From Blastococcus_B deserti (GTDB lineage Bacteria > Actinomycetota > Actinomycetes > Mycobacteriales > Geodermatophilaceae), in NCBI RefSeq assembly GCF_042682525.1, contig NZ_JBHUHP010000008.1:1-64000 (forward strand): a stretch of DNA of 64,000 bases, given 5' to 3'. The notes beneath the pieces are model-generated. The model was not told the origin of the DNA and did no database searches. It saw only the letters and a program-made list of their open reading frames with translations. Shown piece after piece: positions 11,526 to 19,908 of this stretch (its first letter is position 1; each line of letters opens with the position of its first letter). Made by a program: the position numbers and the translations under genes.

Positions 11526-11618
11526 CTACCAGGCTCCGACCGCGGCCAGGAGCCGTCCCGACCTGCGTCGAGCCCTTCCTCGCCACCCCTCGGGGAGCCT
11601 CCGGCCCCCGCTCGGCAG
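11526..11618 (-). repeat. Short 3'-end repeat, family B copy 2
   Basis: It lies between the stop of the SCO1664-like gene and the start of the VOC gene (both minus strand) and shares several blocks with 7024-7105, including CGGCCAGGAGCCGTCCCGACC near 11541. It is oriented with its GC-rich end toward the upstream stop codon, as in copy 1. Confidence 0.5.
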
Positions 11619-11622
11619 CGCG

Positions 11623-12372
11623 CTAGAACGGTGGCCAGGGAAGGGCGGGCCACTCGCCGCTGGGCTCGGGATGCCGGCCGGTGCGCAGGAGCTCGGCCAC
11701 CCGTTGCTGGGTGCAGCGGACCTCGCGGCGGGTCAGGTGCTCGTGCAGCTGGTCACCGAGGTTGCCGCGCAGCTCGTCCCCCAGGTACTCGAGCACGGCC
11801 ACCGTCTCCGGGGTCAGCGGCTTGTTCGCCCAGCGCCACAGCAGCGTGCGCAGCTTCGGGTCCACCGAGAAGCAGATGCCGTGGTCGACGCCGTACACGT
11901 GCCCGTCGCGGGTCGGGATGATGTGCCCGCCCTTGCGGTCGGCGTTGTTGACCACCGCGTCGAACACCGCCATGCGGCGCAGCGCCGGGTGGTCCCGCCG
12001 CACGAACGCCGGCAGGTCGACGTCGTCGTCGCCGTCGATCCACAGCTGCACCATCCCGGGGCCGAACGGGCCCTCCCGCAGCACGGTGGGGGGCACGACG
12101 CGCCAGCCGGTCGCCTGCGAGACGAGAAAGGCGGAGATCTCGCGACCGGCCAGGGTGCCGTCCGGGAAGTCCCAGAGGGGCCGCTCCCCCGCGACCGGCT
12201 TGTACACGCACTCCGCGGCCAGCTCCGCCGTCCGGATCGCGCCGACGAGGGTCACGTTGGACGCGTCCAGCATCCGGCCCTCGAGGTCGATCACGCCCTC
12301 GCGCAGCAGCGAGAGTGCCTCCTCGTCGTCCGCGGGCGGACGCAGTTCCGGCTCGATCGGTTGCTCGCTCAT
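11623..12372 (-). CDS. SCO1664-family protein (PI3K/PI4K-like fold)
   Basis: 249 residues. Typical features are an N-terminal acidic start, LVGAIRTAELAAECVYKPVAGERPLWDFPDGTLAGREISAFLVS, then MVQLWIDGD, the central MAVFDAVVNNADRKGGHI and VYGVDHGICFSVDPKLRTLLW. The VNNADRKGGH and DHG segments resemble the catalytic and metal loops of HipA/phosphatidylinositol-kinase-like folds, but activity has not been shown to my knowledge. The family almost always sits with DUF3090 and an MSMEG_4193-type phosphatase near mshC, as here. The DUF3090 gene ends 14 bp upstream, so they are cotranscribed. Confidence 0.88.
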   Translation of the reverse strand: MSEQPIEPELRPPADDEEALSLLREGVIDLEGRMLDASNVTLVGAIRTAELAAECVYKPVAGERPLWDFPDGTLAGREISAFLVSQATGWRVVPPTVLREGPFGPGMVQLWIDGDDDVDLPAFVRRDHPALRRMAVFDAVVNNADRKGGHIIPTRDGHVYGVDHGICFSVDPKLRTLLWRWANKPLTPETVAVLEYLGDELRGNLGDQLHEHLTRREVRCTQQRVAELLRTGRHPEPSGEWPALPWPPF

Positions 12373-12386
12373 CGACGAGCCGCCGG

Positions 12387-12938
12387 TCAGCGGCGGTAGC
12401 CGTTCTGCCGCGGGCACACGTGCCCGGCCGGGTCGAGGGGCAGCGAGCACAGCGGGCACGGGGGCCGGCCGGCGGCGACCACCCGGCGGGCGCGGGTGAT
12501 GAAGGCCCGCGCCGCCATGGGCGTGATCGTCACGCGGAGTGCGTCGGGGCCCTCGTCGCTGTCGGACAGGATGGCGTCCTCGTCGATGGGCTCCTCCCCC
12601 GCGGCGACGGCCTCCACCACGACCGCCCCGGCGGCGCCGTCCCACGCCAGGCCCATGGCCGCGACGCGGAACTCCTCGTCGACGGGTGCGGTGAGCGGTT
12701 CGAGGTCGTCGACGTCGGCCTCGGGCGGGATCACCGTGTTCAGCCGGCCGGCGACCTCGTCGAGGAGCTCGCTCATCCGGTCGGCGAGGACCTGCACCTG
12801 CGTCTTCTCCAGCGCGACGCTCACCGTGCGACCGGTCTCGTCGGACGCCTGCAGGTAGAAGGTGCGGTCCCCGGGCTGACCCACGGTGCCGGCCACGAAC
12901 CGGGTCGGGCGGTCGAAGAGATGGACCTGACGGGGCAC
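12387..12938 (-). CDS. DUF3090 family protein
   Basis: 183 residues, beginning MPRQVHLFDRPTRFVAGTVG and ending with a Cys-containing tail CPLCSLPLDPAGHVCPRQNG, which looks like a small zinc ribbon (three Cys plus His). The body (FYLQASDETGRTVSVALEKTQVQVLADRMSELLDEV) is diagnostic for this actinobacterial family. Function unknown. It lies in the middle of the conserved phosphatase / DUF3090 / SCO1664 operon, with gaps of 50 and 14 bp, so a shared process is likely. Confidence 0.9.
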   Translation of the reverse strand: MPRQVHLFDRPTRFVAGTVGQPGDRTFYLQASDETGRTVSVALEKTQVQVLADRMSELLDEVAGRLNTVIPPEADVDDLEPLTAPVDEEFRVAAMGLAWDGAAGAVVVEAVAAGEEPIDEDAILSDSDEGPDALRVTITPMAARAFITRARRVVAAGRPPCPLCSLPLDPAGHVCPRQNGYRR

Positions 12939-12988
12939 GCGCCCAGGTTACGCGGGCGACCGCGCCGGTCGCGCCGACGACACCGAGG

Positions 12989-13687
12989 TCAGACGGTCGT
13001 GCCCGCCCCGCCCCCGACAACGGCGTCGGACGACGCCTTGCGCCGCCGGCGCCTGCGCGGCGGCGGGATCAGCGCGGAGACGTCGCCACCGGTGTCGTTG
13101 ACGCGGAGGACGAACGGCCGCGTGTCGGTGTAGGTGACCACCGAGATCGACGCCGGGTCGACCACGATCCGCTGGAACTGGTCCAGGTGCAGGCCCAGCG
13201 CGTCGGCGAGGACGGCCTTGATGACGTCGCCGTGGCTGCACGCCAGCCACACCGCGTCGGGGCCGAGCGCGGCGTTCCAGGCGCGGACGGCGGCGACCGC
13301 GCGGGCCTGGGTCTGGGCCAGCCCCTCCCCCTCCGGCCCGGGGAAGACGGCGGCCGACGGGTGTTGCTGGACCACCTTCCACAGCGGCTCCCTGGCCAGC
13401 TCCTTGATCGGCCGGCCGGTCCAGTCGCCGTACCGGGCCTCGCCCAGCCGGTCGTCGGTCTGCACCGTGACGTCCCGCCCGGCCACGACCGCCGCGGCGG
13501 TCTGCGCGCAGCGCTCGAGCGGGCTGCTGACCACGGCCGCGAGCGGCACCTGCGCCAGCCGCTTGCCCACCGCCGCGACCTGGGCCTCGCCGGTCTCGTC
13601 GAGCCGGACCCCCGGGGACCAGCCGGCCAGGACGCCTCCGGTGTTGGCCGTCGTGCGCCCGTGCCTGAGGAGGATCACCGTGGTCAC
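12989..13687 (-). CDS. MSMEG_4193-family histidine phosphatase
   Basis: 232 residues from a GTG at 13687. The RHG motif near the N-terminus (VILLRHGRTTANTGG) gives the phosphorylated His. VVSSPLERCAQTAAAV and the C-terminal WLACSHGDVIKAVLADALG supply the other active-site Arg and His of the phosphoglycerate-mutase-like histidine phosphatases. The C-terminus is basic (PPPRRRRRRKASS). The family is probably a phosphomonoesterase; its substrate is unknown. First gene of the operon with DUF3090 and SCO1664. Confidence 0.88.
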   Translation of the reverse strand: MTTVILLRHGRTTANTGGVLAGWSPGVRLDETGEAQVAAVGKRLAQVPLAAVVSSPLERCAQTAAAVVAGRDVTVQTDDRLGEARYGDWTGRPIKELAREPLWKVVQQHPSAAVFPGPEGEGLAQTQARAVAAVRAWNAALGPDAVWLACSHGDVIKAVLADALGLHLDQFQRIVVDPASISVVTYTDTRPFVLRVNDTGGDVSALIPPPRRRRRRKASSDAVVGGGAGTTV

Positions 13688-13689
13688 GG

Positions 13690-13820
13690 GCAGGAGAGTA
13701 TGTCGGCGGCCCCGTCAGGCCCGGTCCCGAGGCCCGCCCCGAGCGTGGTGACGTGCTGGAGCGGCCCCGTCCCGGGCCCCGCCCTGAGCGTGCGAAGGGT
13801 GGAGAGAGTGGGGTCCTTGC
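13690..13820 (-). repeat. 3'-UTR repeat, family A copy 1 (doubled)
   Basis: Downstream of the uppP stop on the minus strand, the order GGACCCCACTC, CTTCGCACGCTCAGGGC, GGGGCCCGGGACGGGGCC appears. A second partial copy contains CACGCTCGGGGCGGGCC. Three other loci (22587-22632, 23610-23675, 47242-47299) carry the same block order directly after a stop codon. The GC-rich right half can fold, so the elements may be terminators. Confidence 0.6.
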
Positions 13821-14651
13821 TCAGGTGGGGGACAGCACCCCGGCGCCGACCAGCGCGAGGACCAGCAGACCGAGCACGACGCGGTAGACGACGAACGGCG
13901 TGAAACTGCCGCGGTCCAGGTAGCGCAGCAGCCAGGCGATCACGGTGAGGCCCACGCCGAAGGCGATCACCGTCGCCAGGGCCGTCGGCCCCCAGGCGAC
14001 GCCGGCGCCCGCGACGTCCCCGGTCAGCGCCTCGTAGACCTGGAAGAACCCCGATCCCAGCACCGCCGGGACGGCGAGCAGGAACGAGTAGCGGGCCGCG
14101 GCCGCCCGCGAGTAGCCCAGGAACAGCCCCATGGTGATCGTGCCACCCGAGCGGGACACGCCGGGGACCAGAGCCATCGCCTGGGCGAAGCCGAACGCGA
14201 CGCCGTGCGCGACGGTGAGGTCGTGCAGCTCGCGCTTCTTGGCGCCCACGCGGTCGGCCCAGAACAGGATCAGCGAGAAGGCGACCAGCGCGATCGCGAC
14301 GATGCGCAGATCGCGCAGCGTCGTCTCGATGTCGTCCTGGAACAGCAGACCGAGGACGACGATCGGGATGCTGCCGACGATGATCAGCCAGCCCGTGCGG
14401 GCGTCGGGGTCGCCCGTGCGCCGGCCGGCCAGCGACCCGAGCCACGCGACGACGATGCGGGCGATGTCCTTGCGGAAGTACAGCAGGACGGCGGCCTCGG
14501 TGCCGATCTGGGTGATCGCGGTGAACGCCGCCCCGGGGTCGTCCCAGCCGAACAGCTCGCCCACCAGGCGCAGGTGCGCACTGGAGGAGATCGGCAGGAA
14601 CTCGGTCAGGCCCTGCACCAGACCCAGGACGACGGCCTCGATCCAGGTCAT
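13821..14651 (-). CDS. uppP: Undecaprenyl-diphosphatase
   Basis: 276 residues, a polytopic membrane enzyme of the BacA/UppP family that dephosphorylates undecaprenyl diphosphate to recycle the lipid carrier for peptidoglycan. Both catalytic motifs are visible: QGLTEFLPISSSAHL near the N-terminus (Glu-rich motif with the SSSAH loop) and PGVSRSGGT near 170. About seven hydrophobic helices can be counted. The length is typical. The family is also known for bacitracin resistance. The ATG at 14651 gives the standard MTWIEAVVLGLVQG start. Confidence 0.95.
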   Translation of the reverse strand: MTWIEAVVLGLVQGLTEFLPISSSAHLRLVGELFGWDDPGAAFTAITQIGTEAAVLLYFRKDIARIVVAWLGSLAGRRTGDPDARTGWLIIVGSIPIVVLGLLFQDDIETTLRDLRIVAIALVAFSLILFWADRVGAKKRELHDLTVAHGVAFGFAQAMALVPGVSRSGGTITMGLFLGYSRAAAARYSFLLAVPAVLGSGFFQVYEALTGDVAGAGVAWGPTALATVIAFGVGLTVIAWLLRYLDRGSFTPFVVYRVVLGLLVLALVGAGVLSPT

Positions 14652-14810
14652 CGGGACCCTCCCGCCGGGCCGGGGCGGACAGGGCGGAGGGCGGGTCGGA
14701 CGGGCACGACCGCTCACCCTAGGCGGGGTGCAGGGGCGACCCGCCGCGCCGCTCCGGGCGTCCGGGTGGTCGCCGGTGGTGCCGCCGCTGCGGCGGTAGG
14801 TTGGCCGGTC

Positions 14811-15791
14811 GTGGAGCAACGCGCACTGGGACGCAGTGGTCTGGTCGTGTCCCGGCTGGCGCTGGGCACGATGACGTGGGGCCGGGACACCGACGAGGCC
14901 GAGGCCGCCATGCAGCTCACCGCCTTCGTCGACGCGGGCGGCACGCTGGTGGACACCGCCGACGTCTACTGCGACGGCGACAGCGAGCGCACCCTCGGCC
15001 ATCTGCTCGCCGACGTCGTCCCCCGGGCCGACCTGCTGGTCGCGACCAAGGCCGTCGGCCGCACCTCGCCGGGCCCCATGGGTCGGGGCGCCTCGCGCGG
15101 GCACCTGCTCGCCGCCCTGGACGCCTCCCTGGAACGGCTGGGCCTGGACTACGTGGACCTGTGGCAGCTGCACGCGTGGGACGAGACGACCCCGCTGGAG
15201 GAGACCCTCGCCGCCTGCGACCTCGCCGTCTCCTCCGGGCGGGCGCGCTACGTGGGCATCAGCAACTACACCGGCTGGCAGACCGCCCAGGCGGTCACCT
15301 GGCAGAGGGCCTGGCCGGGGCGCACCCCGATCGTCAGCACGCAGGTCGAGTACTCGCTGCTGCAGCGTGGGATCGAGCGGGAGGTCATCCCCGCCGCCGA
15401 GGCGCTGGGCCTCGGTGTCCTGCCCTGGTCGCCGCTCGGGCGCGGCCTGCTCACCGGCAAGTACCGGCACAGCACGCCGTCGGAGTCCCGGGGCGCCTCA
15501 CCGCAGTGGCAGGTCTTCATCGACGGCCTGCGGTCGGCCGCGGCCGACCGGATCGTGGAGGCCGTGATCACCGCGGCCGACGGGCTGGGCACCACGCCTC
15601 TGGCGGTCGCCCTGGCGTGGGTGCGCGACCGGCCGGGCGTGGTGGCGCCGATCGTCGGGGCGCGCACCGCACAGCAGCTGCAGGCCAGCCTGGACGCCGA
15701 CACGGTCCGGCTGCCGGCCGCCATCCGCACCGCCCTGGAGGACGTCTCGGCGCCGGCGTTCGGCTATCCCGAGCGGCGGTCGGAGGCATGA
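14811..15791 (+). CDS. Aldo/keto reductase
   Basis: 326 residues from GTG 14811 (VEQRALGRSGLVVSRLALGTMTWG). The TIM-barrel signatures are complete: DTADVYCDGDSERTLG with catalytic Asp and Tyr, LLVATKAVG with the Lys, DLWQLHAWDETTPLEETL with the His, and the NADPH-binding end RPGVVAPIVGARTAQQLQASL. It should reduce aldehydes or ketones with NADPH in the cytosol; substrate unknown. The stop overlaps the helicase start (ATGA, 15788-15791), so the two are one operon. Confidence 0.92.
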   Translation: MEQRALGRSGLVVSRLALGTMTWGRDTDEAEAAMQLTAFVDAGGTLVDTADVYCDGDSERTLGHLLADVVPRADLLVATKAVGRTSPGPMGRGASRGHLLAALDASLERLGLDYVDLWQLHAWDETTPLEETLAACDLAVSSGRARYVGISNYTGWQTAQAVTWQRAWPGRTPIVSTQVEYSLLQRGIEREVIPAAEALGLGVLPWSPLGRGLLTGKYRHSTPSESRGASPQWQVFIDGLRSAAADRIVEAVITAADGLGTTPLAVALAWVRDRPGVVAPIVGARTAQQLQASLDADTVRLPAAIRTALEDVSAPAFGYPERRSEA

Positions 15792-17752
15792 CCGCGGCGG
15801 CGACCCCGGCGGCCGGGGGCGACCCCGTCTTCGCCGCCTTCTGCGCCGCGGGGCTCTGGCCGGGCCTGGGCCGGCGCACGGCGGCGGAGCTGCCGGCGGC
15901 CGGGATCACCTCGCCCGACGACGTCACCGCCGACCGGCTGCTCAGACTGCCCCGGGTGGGCCGGCAGCGGGCCGAGCGGCTGTTCTCCGGCTTCCTGGCC
16001 GCGCAGCCGACCTACGAGGTGGTGGAGTTGCTCGTCGGTGCCGGCCTGCAGGCCCGGCTGGCCGCGGGCGTGGCCGACACACTGGGGCCCGACGCCGCCC
16101 GCCGGCTGCGGGACGACCCCTGGGCACTGCTGGGCCTGCCCGGCGTCACCCTCGTGGACGCCGACCGGCTGGCCATCGCCGTTCTCAAGGGCGCCGACCG
16201 GCAGGACAGCCGCCGGGGCCGGGCCATCGTCGGCCTCACCCTCAGGACGGCGACCCGGGACGGGCACACGGTCCTGCCGGCCGACCTGGTCGTCGCGGCG
16301 CTGCAGGCCGAGGGGATCAGCGACCCCGCGGCAGCGATCGTGGCCGCGGTGGAGTCCGGCGAGGTGCTGGAGCACGAGCCGCCGGAGCCGGAGGCGATGG
16401 ACGGGGAGGACGACGCAGCCGAACCGGACCCGGCGCTGCGGTCGCTGTCCCTGGCCCGCTACGGCATGGCCGAGGAGGCCGTGGCCGAGGGCGTGGCCCG
16501 GCTGACCGCCTCCGCGGAACGCATCGCCGACCCCGCCTCGGTGCGCACGGTGGCCAAGGGGCTGGACAAGGCCCAGCAGGCCGCCGTCGCCCAGGTCCTG
16601 GAGTCCGGCGTCAGCCTGCTGACCGGCGGGCCGGGCACCGGCAAGAGCCGCACGGTGGCGGCGGTCGTGAGACTGCTGCGGTCCAAGGGCACCGAGATCG
16701 CGCTCGCGGCCCCCACCGGCCGCGCGGCCAAGCGACTGGAGGAGCTCACCGACCATCCCGCGGTGACCGTGCACCGGCTGCTCGGCGCGCAGGGCACGAC
16801 CGGCGGGTTCGCCCGCAACGAGGAGTGGCCGCTCGACGCCGACGTCGTCGTCGTCGACGAGGCCTCGATGCTGGACGTCGAGTTGACCGCCGCACTGCTG
16901 GAGGCCTGCCCCGACGGGACGCACCTGCTCCTCGTGGGCGATCCGGCGCAGCTGCCCTCGATCGGGCCCGGCCACGTGCTCGGCGACCTGATCGACTCGG
17001 GCGCGGTGCCGGTCACCGAGCTGACCACCCTCTACCGGCAAGCCGAGGGCGGCGCGATCGCCCGGCTGGCCACCGCGGTGCGCGGCGGCGAGCTGCCCCC
17101 GGTCGACTCCCCCGACCGGGAGGTGGTCGTCGTGCCGGCCGCCGGCAGCGCCGAGGCGGCGCGGCGGGTGGTGCAGCTGGTCACCGACTCCATCCCGCGG
17201 GCCCTCGGCATCGAACCGGGCGGGGTGCAGGTGGTGACGCCGGTGCACCGTGGGCCGGCCGGCACGATCGAGCTGAACAAGGCGCTCAAGGAGAAACTGA
17301 ACCCCGGGGGCGGCACCGTCTTCGGTTTCGACCCCGGCGACCGCGTCGTCGCGACGGCCAACCATCTCGAGCTGGAGCCGACCGGCTTCGCCAACGGCGA
17401 GGTGGGCACGGTCACCGGCACCGGCGAGGGCTCGATCGACGTCTCGTTCTCCTCCGGTCCGGTCACGGTGACCGGGCAGGCACTGTCGGACCTGCGGCAC
17501 GGCTGGGCGATCACCGTGCACCGGGCGCAGGGGTCGGAGTGGCCCGGCGTGGTGGTCGTGCTGCCGCCGGAGGCCGGCGGCATGCTGTCGCGGCCGCTGG
17601 TCTACACCGCGCTGACCCGAGCGCAGAAGCACCTGTCGATCGTGCACGCCAGCGGCGCCGCGCTGGCGCGGGCGGTGCGCGAGGTCGACGTCCGGCCCCG
17701 CCGCACCCGGCTGGCCACCCTGTTGGCCGAGCTGGGCGATCTCGCCGGCTGA
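15788..17752 (+). CDS. RecD-like SF1B DNA helicase/ATPase
   Basis: 654 residues. The N-terminus contains a helix-hairpin-helix-like LPRVGRQRAERLF segment. Then come Walker A LLTGGPGTGKSRTV (about 276-289), AAPTGRAAKRL (motif Ia), Walker B VVVVDEASMLDVE (about 353-365), VGDPAQLPSIGPG (motif III) and, in the UvrD-like C-terminal domain, AITVHRAQGSEW (about 576) and YTALTRAQKHL (motif VI). This is the layout of RecD2/TraA-type 5'-3' helicases. It is somewhat shorter than classical RecD2 and no recB or recC lies nearby, so it probably acts alone in DNA repair. Confidence 0.9.
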   Translation: MTAAATPAAGGDPVFAAFCAAGLWPGLGRRTAAELPAAGITSPDDVTADRLLRLPRVGRQRAERLFSGFLAAQPTYEVVELLVGAGLQARLAAGVADTLGPDAARRLRDDPWALLGLPGVTLVDADRLAIAVLKGADRQDSRRGRAIVGLTLRTATRDGHTVLPADLVVAALQAEGISDPAAAIVAAVESGEVLEHEPPEPEAMDGEDDAAEPDPALRSLSLARYGMAEEAVAEGVARLTASAERIADPASVRTVAKGLDKAQQAAVAQVLESGVSLLTGGPGTGKSRTVAAVVRLLRSKGTEIALAAPTGRAAKRLEELTDHPAVTVHRLLGAQGTTGGFARNEEWPLDADVVVVDEASMLDVELTAALLEACPDGTHLLLVGDPAQLPSIGPGHVLGDLIDSGAVPVTELTTLYRQAEGGAIARLATAVRGGELPPVDSPDREVVVVPAAGSAEAARRVVQLVTDSIPRALGIEPGGVQVVTPVHRGPAGTIELNKALKEKLNPGGGTVFGFDPGDRVVATANHLELEPTGFANGEVGTVTGTGEGSIDVSFSSGPVTVTGQALSDLRHGWAITVHRAQGSEWPGVVVVLPPEAGGMLSRPLVYTALTRAQKHLSIVHASGAALARAVREVDVRPRRTRLATLLAELGDLAG

Positions 17753-17762
17753 CCCCGGCGGT

Positions 17763-17817
17763 GAGTGTCGCCTTGCTGTCGTCTCAGCGCGCGGGAGACG
17801 ACAGCAGGGCGACACTC
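17763..17817. terminator. Long bidirectional hairpin shared by two convergent genes
   Basis: A 22-bp stem (17763-17784 with 17796-17817, one G-T wobble) closes an 11-nt loop, 10 bp after the helicase stop. The right arm and loop are also the last codons of the convergent DUF1707 gene, whose stop is at 17784. It is the strongest hairpin that I see in the window. Confidence 0.85.
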
Positions 17818-18239
17818 GACGGCACCGCGGAACGGCGGCGCGCAGCCAGGATGCCCGCGGAGACGCCTGGAAGCGGAGCGCCTGCGGCCAGCACCCAGAG
17901 CGGCCAGAACGAGCCCGGCCCGCCGCCGAGACCGAACAGGCCCCACAGCACGAGACCGACCGTGGAGAGGGACAGCCATACCGCCCAAAGGACCGCGAGC
18001 GCGGCCGGCACGGTCGGGCGGACCGCCCAGGTTGCCGGCTCGGGGGTCGTCGGCCGGACCGGCGGAAGGTCCTCGAGCAGGTCGTCGAGGTCGCCGTAGG
18101 AGACGGCGCCGTAGGCACCGACGATCCGGCGGTCGTACTCCTGGAGGTCCAGGCGCCCCTCGTCGACGGCGGCGAGCAGGCGATCGACGACCGCCTGCCG
18201 CTCGGCGTCGGAGACCCGCATGTCACGTCGCTGCACCAT
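17784..18239 (-). CDS. DUF1707 (SHOCT-like) membrane protein
   Basis: 151 residues from ATG 18239 (MVQRRDMRVSDAERQAVVDRL). The N-terminal MRVSDAERQAVVDRLLAAVDEGRLDLQEYDRRI is the DUF1707 signature, a short helical domain found at the N-terminus of many actinobacterial membrane proteins. Two hydrophobic helices follow (ALAVLWAVWLSLSTVGLVLWGLF and FWPLWVLAAGAPLPGVSAGIL). Function unknown. The final residues SVALLSSPAR are encoded within the terminator hairpin. An earlier ATG at 18302 is possible but less like the family. Confidence 0.8.
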   Translation of the reverse strand: MVQRRDMRVSDAERQAVVDRLLAAVDEGRLDLQEYDRRIVGAYGAVSYGDLDDLLEDLPPVRPTTPEPATWAVRPTVPAALAVLWAVWLSLSTVGLVLWGLFGLGGGPGSFWPLWVLAAGAPLPGVSAGILAARRRSAVPSSVALLSSPAR

Positions 18240-18356
18240 GCTGCCCGCCTCGTCCGGTCGTGTGGGGCCGCGAACTCTAGTGCCCTCGGAGCGATCCGGC
18301 ACAGGGCAGTTCAGCCAGATGTGCCGTCCGGCGTGCAGTCGGGCGACGTGACGGGT

Positions 18357-18629
18357 TCAGGCCAGGACGTCGTCGTCGTCCACCGGCACGTCGGCGTCCT
18401 GCTCCAGGACGTCGGCCTCGTTCGCCTCCCGGTCACCGACCCCCCGCAGCGGACTGCCCGCCTCGCCCGGCCGCGCCGACAGCTGCTGCTCCAGCGCGTC
18501 GGCCTCCGGCACGTCCTCCGGCGGGGGACTCGCGTCGCCGGCCGTGACCACGGCGGGCGGGTCCAGCAGCGCCTCCTGCTCCGCGCGGTCGGCGTCGGGC
18601 ACCTCGCTCGGGATACCGGGTCCGGTCAC
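18357..18629 (-). CDS. Small acidic hypothetical protein
   Basis: 90 residues from GTG 18629, chosen because GGGAGG lies 7 nt upstream on the minus strand. The protein is rich in Glu, Asp, Pro and Ala, has no hydrophobic segment, and ends DADVPVDDDDVLA. It is likely disordered. I do not recognise the family; comparable acidic small proteins are common in actinobacteria. It is divergent from the DUF5703 gene. Confidence 0.6.
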   Translation of the reverse strand: MTGPGIPSEVPDADRAEQEALLDPPAVVTAGDASPPPEDVPEADALEQQLSARPGEAGSPLRGVGDREANEADVLEQDADVPVDDDDVLA

Positions 18630-18760
18630 GTCGTCCTCCCTCGTCGTGCGCTGGTGGGTCGCGTCCATCCTGCCGTCCGGGCCAGGCACCGGCAGACCCG
18701 GGATGGCAACCGCATCAGGATCGCGTGACCGATGGCCGTCGGCCATGCACAATCGGCGTG

Positions 18761-18964
18761 ATGGAGGCGGCCGCGGATTACCAGTACGCGCCGCTGCGGA
18801 TCCCACCGGGCACGTCCCGGTCCGCAGCGGCGACCATGCTGAGCCTTCAGGCCGACACCGGCGGCTGGGAACTGGCCCGCCTCCAGCTGCACCCCGACGG
18901 CACGCGCCAGGCGATCCTGCGCCGCCGTGCGCGACTGTCCTACCTGCCGCTGCCGGTCATCTAG
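18761..18964 (+). CDS. DUF5703 family protein
   Basis: 67 residues from ATG 18761. The pattern YQYAPLRIPPGTSRSAAATMLS, GGWELARLQLHPDGTRQAILRRR matches the short actinobacterial DUF5703 proteins (Y-x-Y, PPGTSR, GWELAR). Function unknown, presumably a small cytosolic beta/alpha protein. Its 3' end overlaps the convergent pentapeptide gene by 8 bp. Confidence 0.8.
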   Translation: MEAAADYQYAPLRIPPGTSRSAAATMLSLQADTGGWELARLQLHPDGTRQAILRRRARLSYLPLPVI

Positions 18965-19793
18965 GCGCCGCCGCCCAGTGCGGGGGCGCTGACACGGCGA
19001 CAGGGAGCCGCGTCGACATGTCTCCCCGCGCGGCGGTCACCTGCGGTTGGGTGAGGAACAGGCACCGGCTGAGGTCCGCGCCCCGGAGGTCGGCCCCCCG
19101 GAGGTCGGCACCCAGCAGGTTCGCCGACCCGAGCACGACCCCGCGCAGGTCGGCGCCGATCAGGTAGGCACCGCGGAGGTCGGCGTTGCGGAGGTCCCGG
19201 CGCCGCAGGTCCTTACCCATCAGGTCGGCGTTGCGGCGGTCGGCGCCCGGGCGGTGGCCACGGACCAGCTCATCGACCCTGCCGAGCAGTTCGCCCACCT
19301 CGCGCCGGTGGGCGCCGACGTCGAGACCGGCCAGCTCCTCGGCGGAACCAGCGGCGAGCCGCTCGATCCCGTCCCGCGCCGCCCCTAGCTCTACTCGCAG
19401 CGGCCCGGCCGCCGGGAGCGTCTCCGCCTCCGTCAGGTACCACAGCGCCTCGTGTAGTTGCCGCACGACCGGCAGCACGGCGAACTGTGCGGCCGCGATC
19501 TCCGGCTCCTCCCGCCAGCTGCGGCCGCCGAAGGTCTCCTGCGTGATCCGCTGCCCGGCGCCGAAGCAGTCGAAAACCGTGCAGCCGGGAAAGCCCCGCT
19601 CGCGCAGCTCCGCGTGGATGCCGCAGCCGAAGTCCCGGCGCAGGTTCGGGCAAGGCACCCCCGCGGGCTTGTCGATGGCGAAGTCGGCGGAGGCGGCGAA
19701 CGGCGGTGCCACGCAGCAGAGGCCGGCGCAACGGGAACAATCGGCGCGGAGTTCCGGGCGCTCGCCGGGAACCAGGCGTGAGGGGGAAGCCAT
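18957..19793 (-). CDS. Cys-rich (YkgJ-like) N-terminus fused to pentapeptide repeats
   Basis: 278 residues from ATG 19793. Residues about 20-75 hold CSRCAGLCC, CPNLRRDFGCGIH and CTVFDCF, a cysteine pattern like the zinc/iron-sulfur YkgJ (UPF0153) family. After a helical linker (about 100-185), about ten A(D/N)LxG-type pentapeptide repeats (about 190-250: RNADLMGKDLRRRDLRNADL and on) form a right-handed beta-helix. Pentapeptide repeat proteins such as MfpA/Qnr mimic DNA and protect gyrase, but many others have unrelated roles. The redox/metal-type head makes this an unusual architecture. It is divergent from the TetR gene. Confidence 0.8.
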   Translation of the reverse strand: MASPSRLVPGERPELRADCSRCAGLCCVAPPFAASADFAIDKPAGVPCPNLRRDFGCGIHAELRERGFPGCTVFDCFGAGQRITQETFGGRSWREEPEIAAAQFAVLPVVRQLHEALWYLTEAETLPAAGPLRVELGAARDGIERLAAGSAEELAGLDVGAHRREVGELLGRVDELVRGHRPGADRRNADLMGKDLRRRDLRNADLRGAYLIGADLRGVVLGSANLLGADLRGADLRGADLSRCLFLTQPQVTAARGDMSTRLPVAVSAPPHWAAAPR

Positions 19794-19844
19794 GACGGCG
19801 TCCACGCTACGTCGCCCGCAGGCCGGTGAGCGGGAGGCATCTCA

Positions 19845-19890
19845 TTTGGCTTGATGGCGACTCAAGTTTTCGCTTGACCGAAAGCCAAGC
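19845..19890. promoter_or_regulatory. Candidate TetR operator
   Basis: Between the pentapeptide and TetR genes three alternating half-sites occur: CTTGA (19850-19854), TCAAG (19862-19866), CTTGA (19873-19877). They are framed by TTGGCTT (19846-19852) and AAGCCAA (19882-19888). The region is AT-richer than its surroundings. TetR-family repressors typically bind such palindromes beside their own gene. Confidence 0.6.
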
Positions 19891-19908
19891 GAACGGCATG
19901 CTGGCTGT

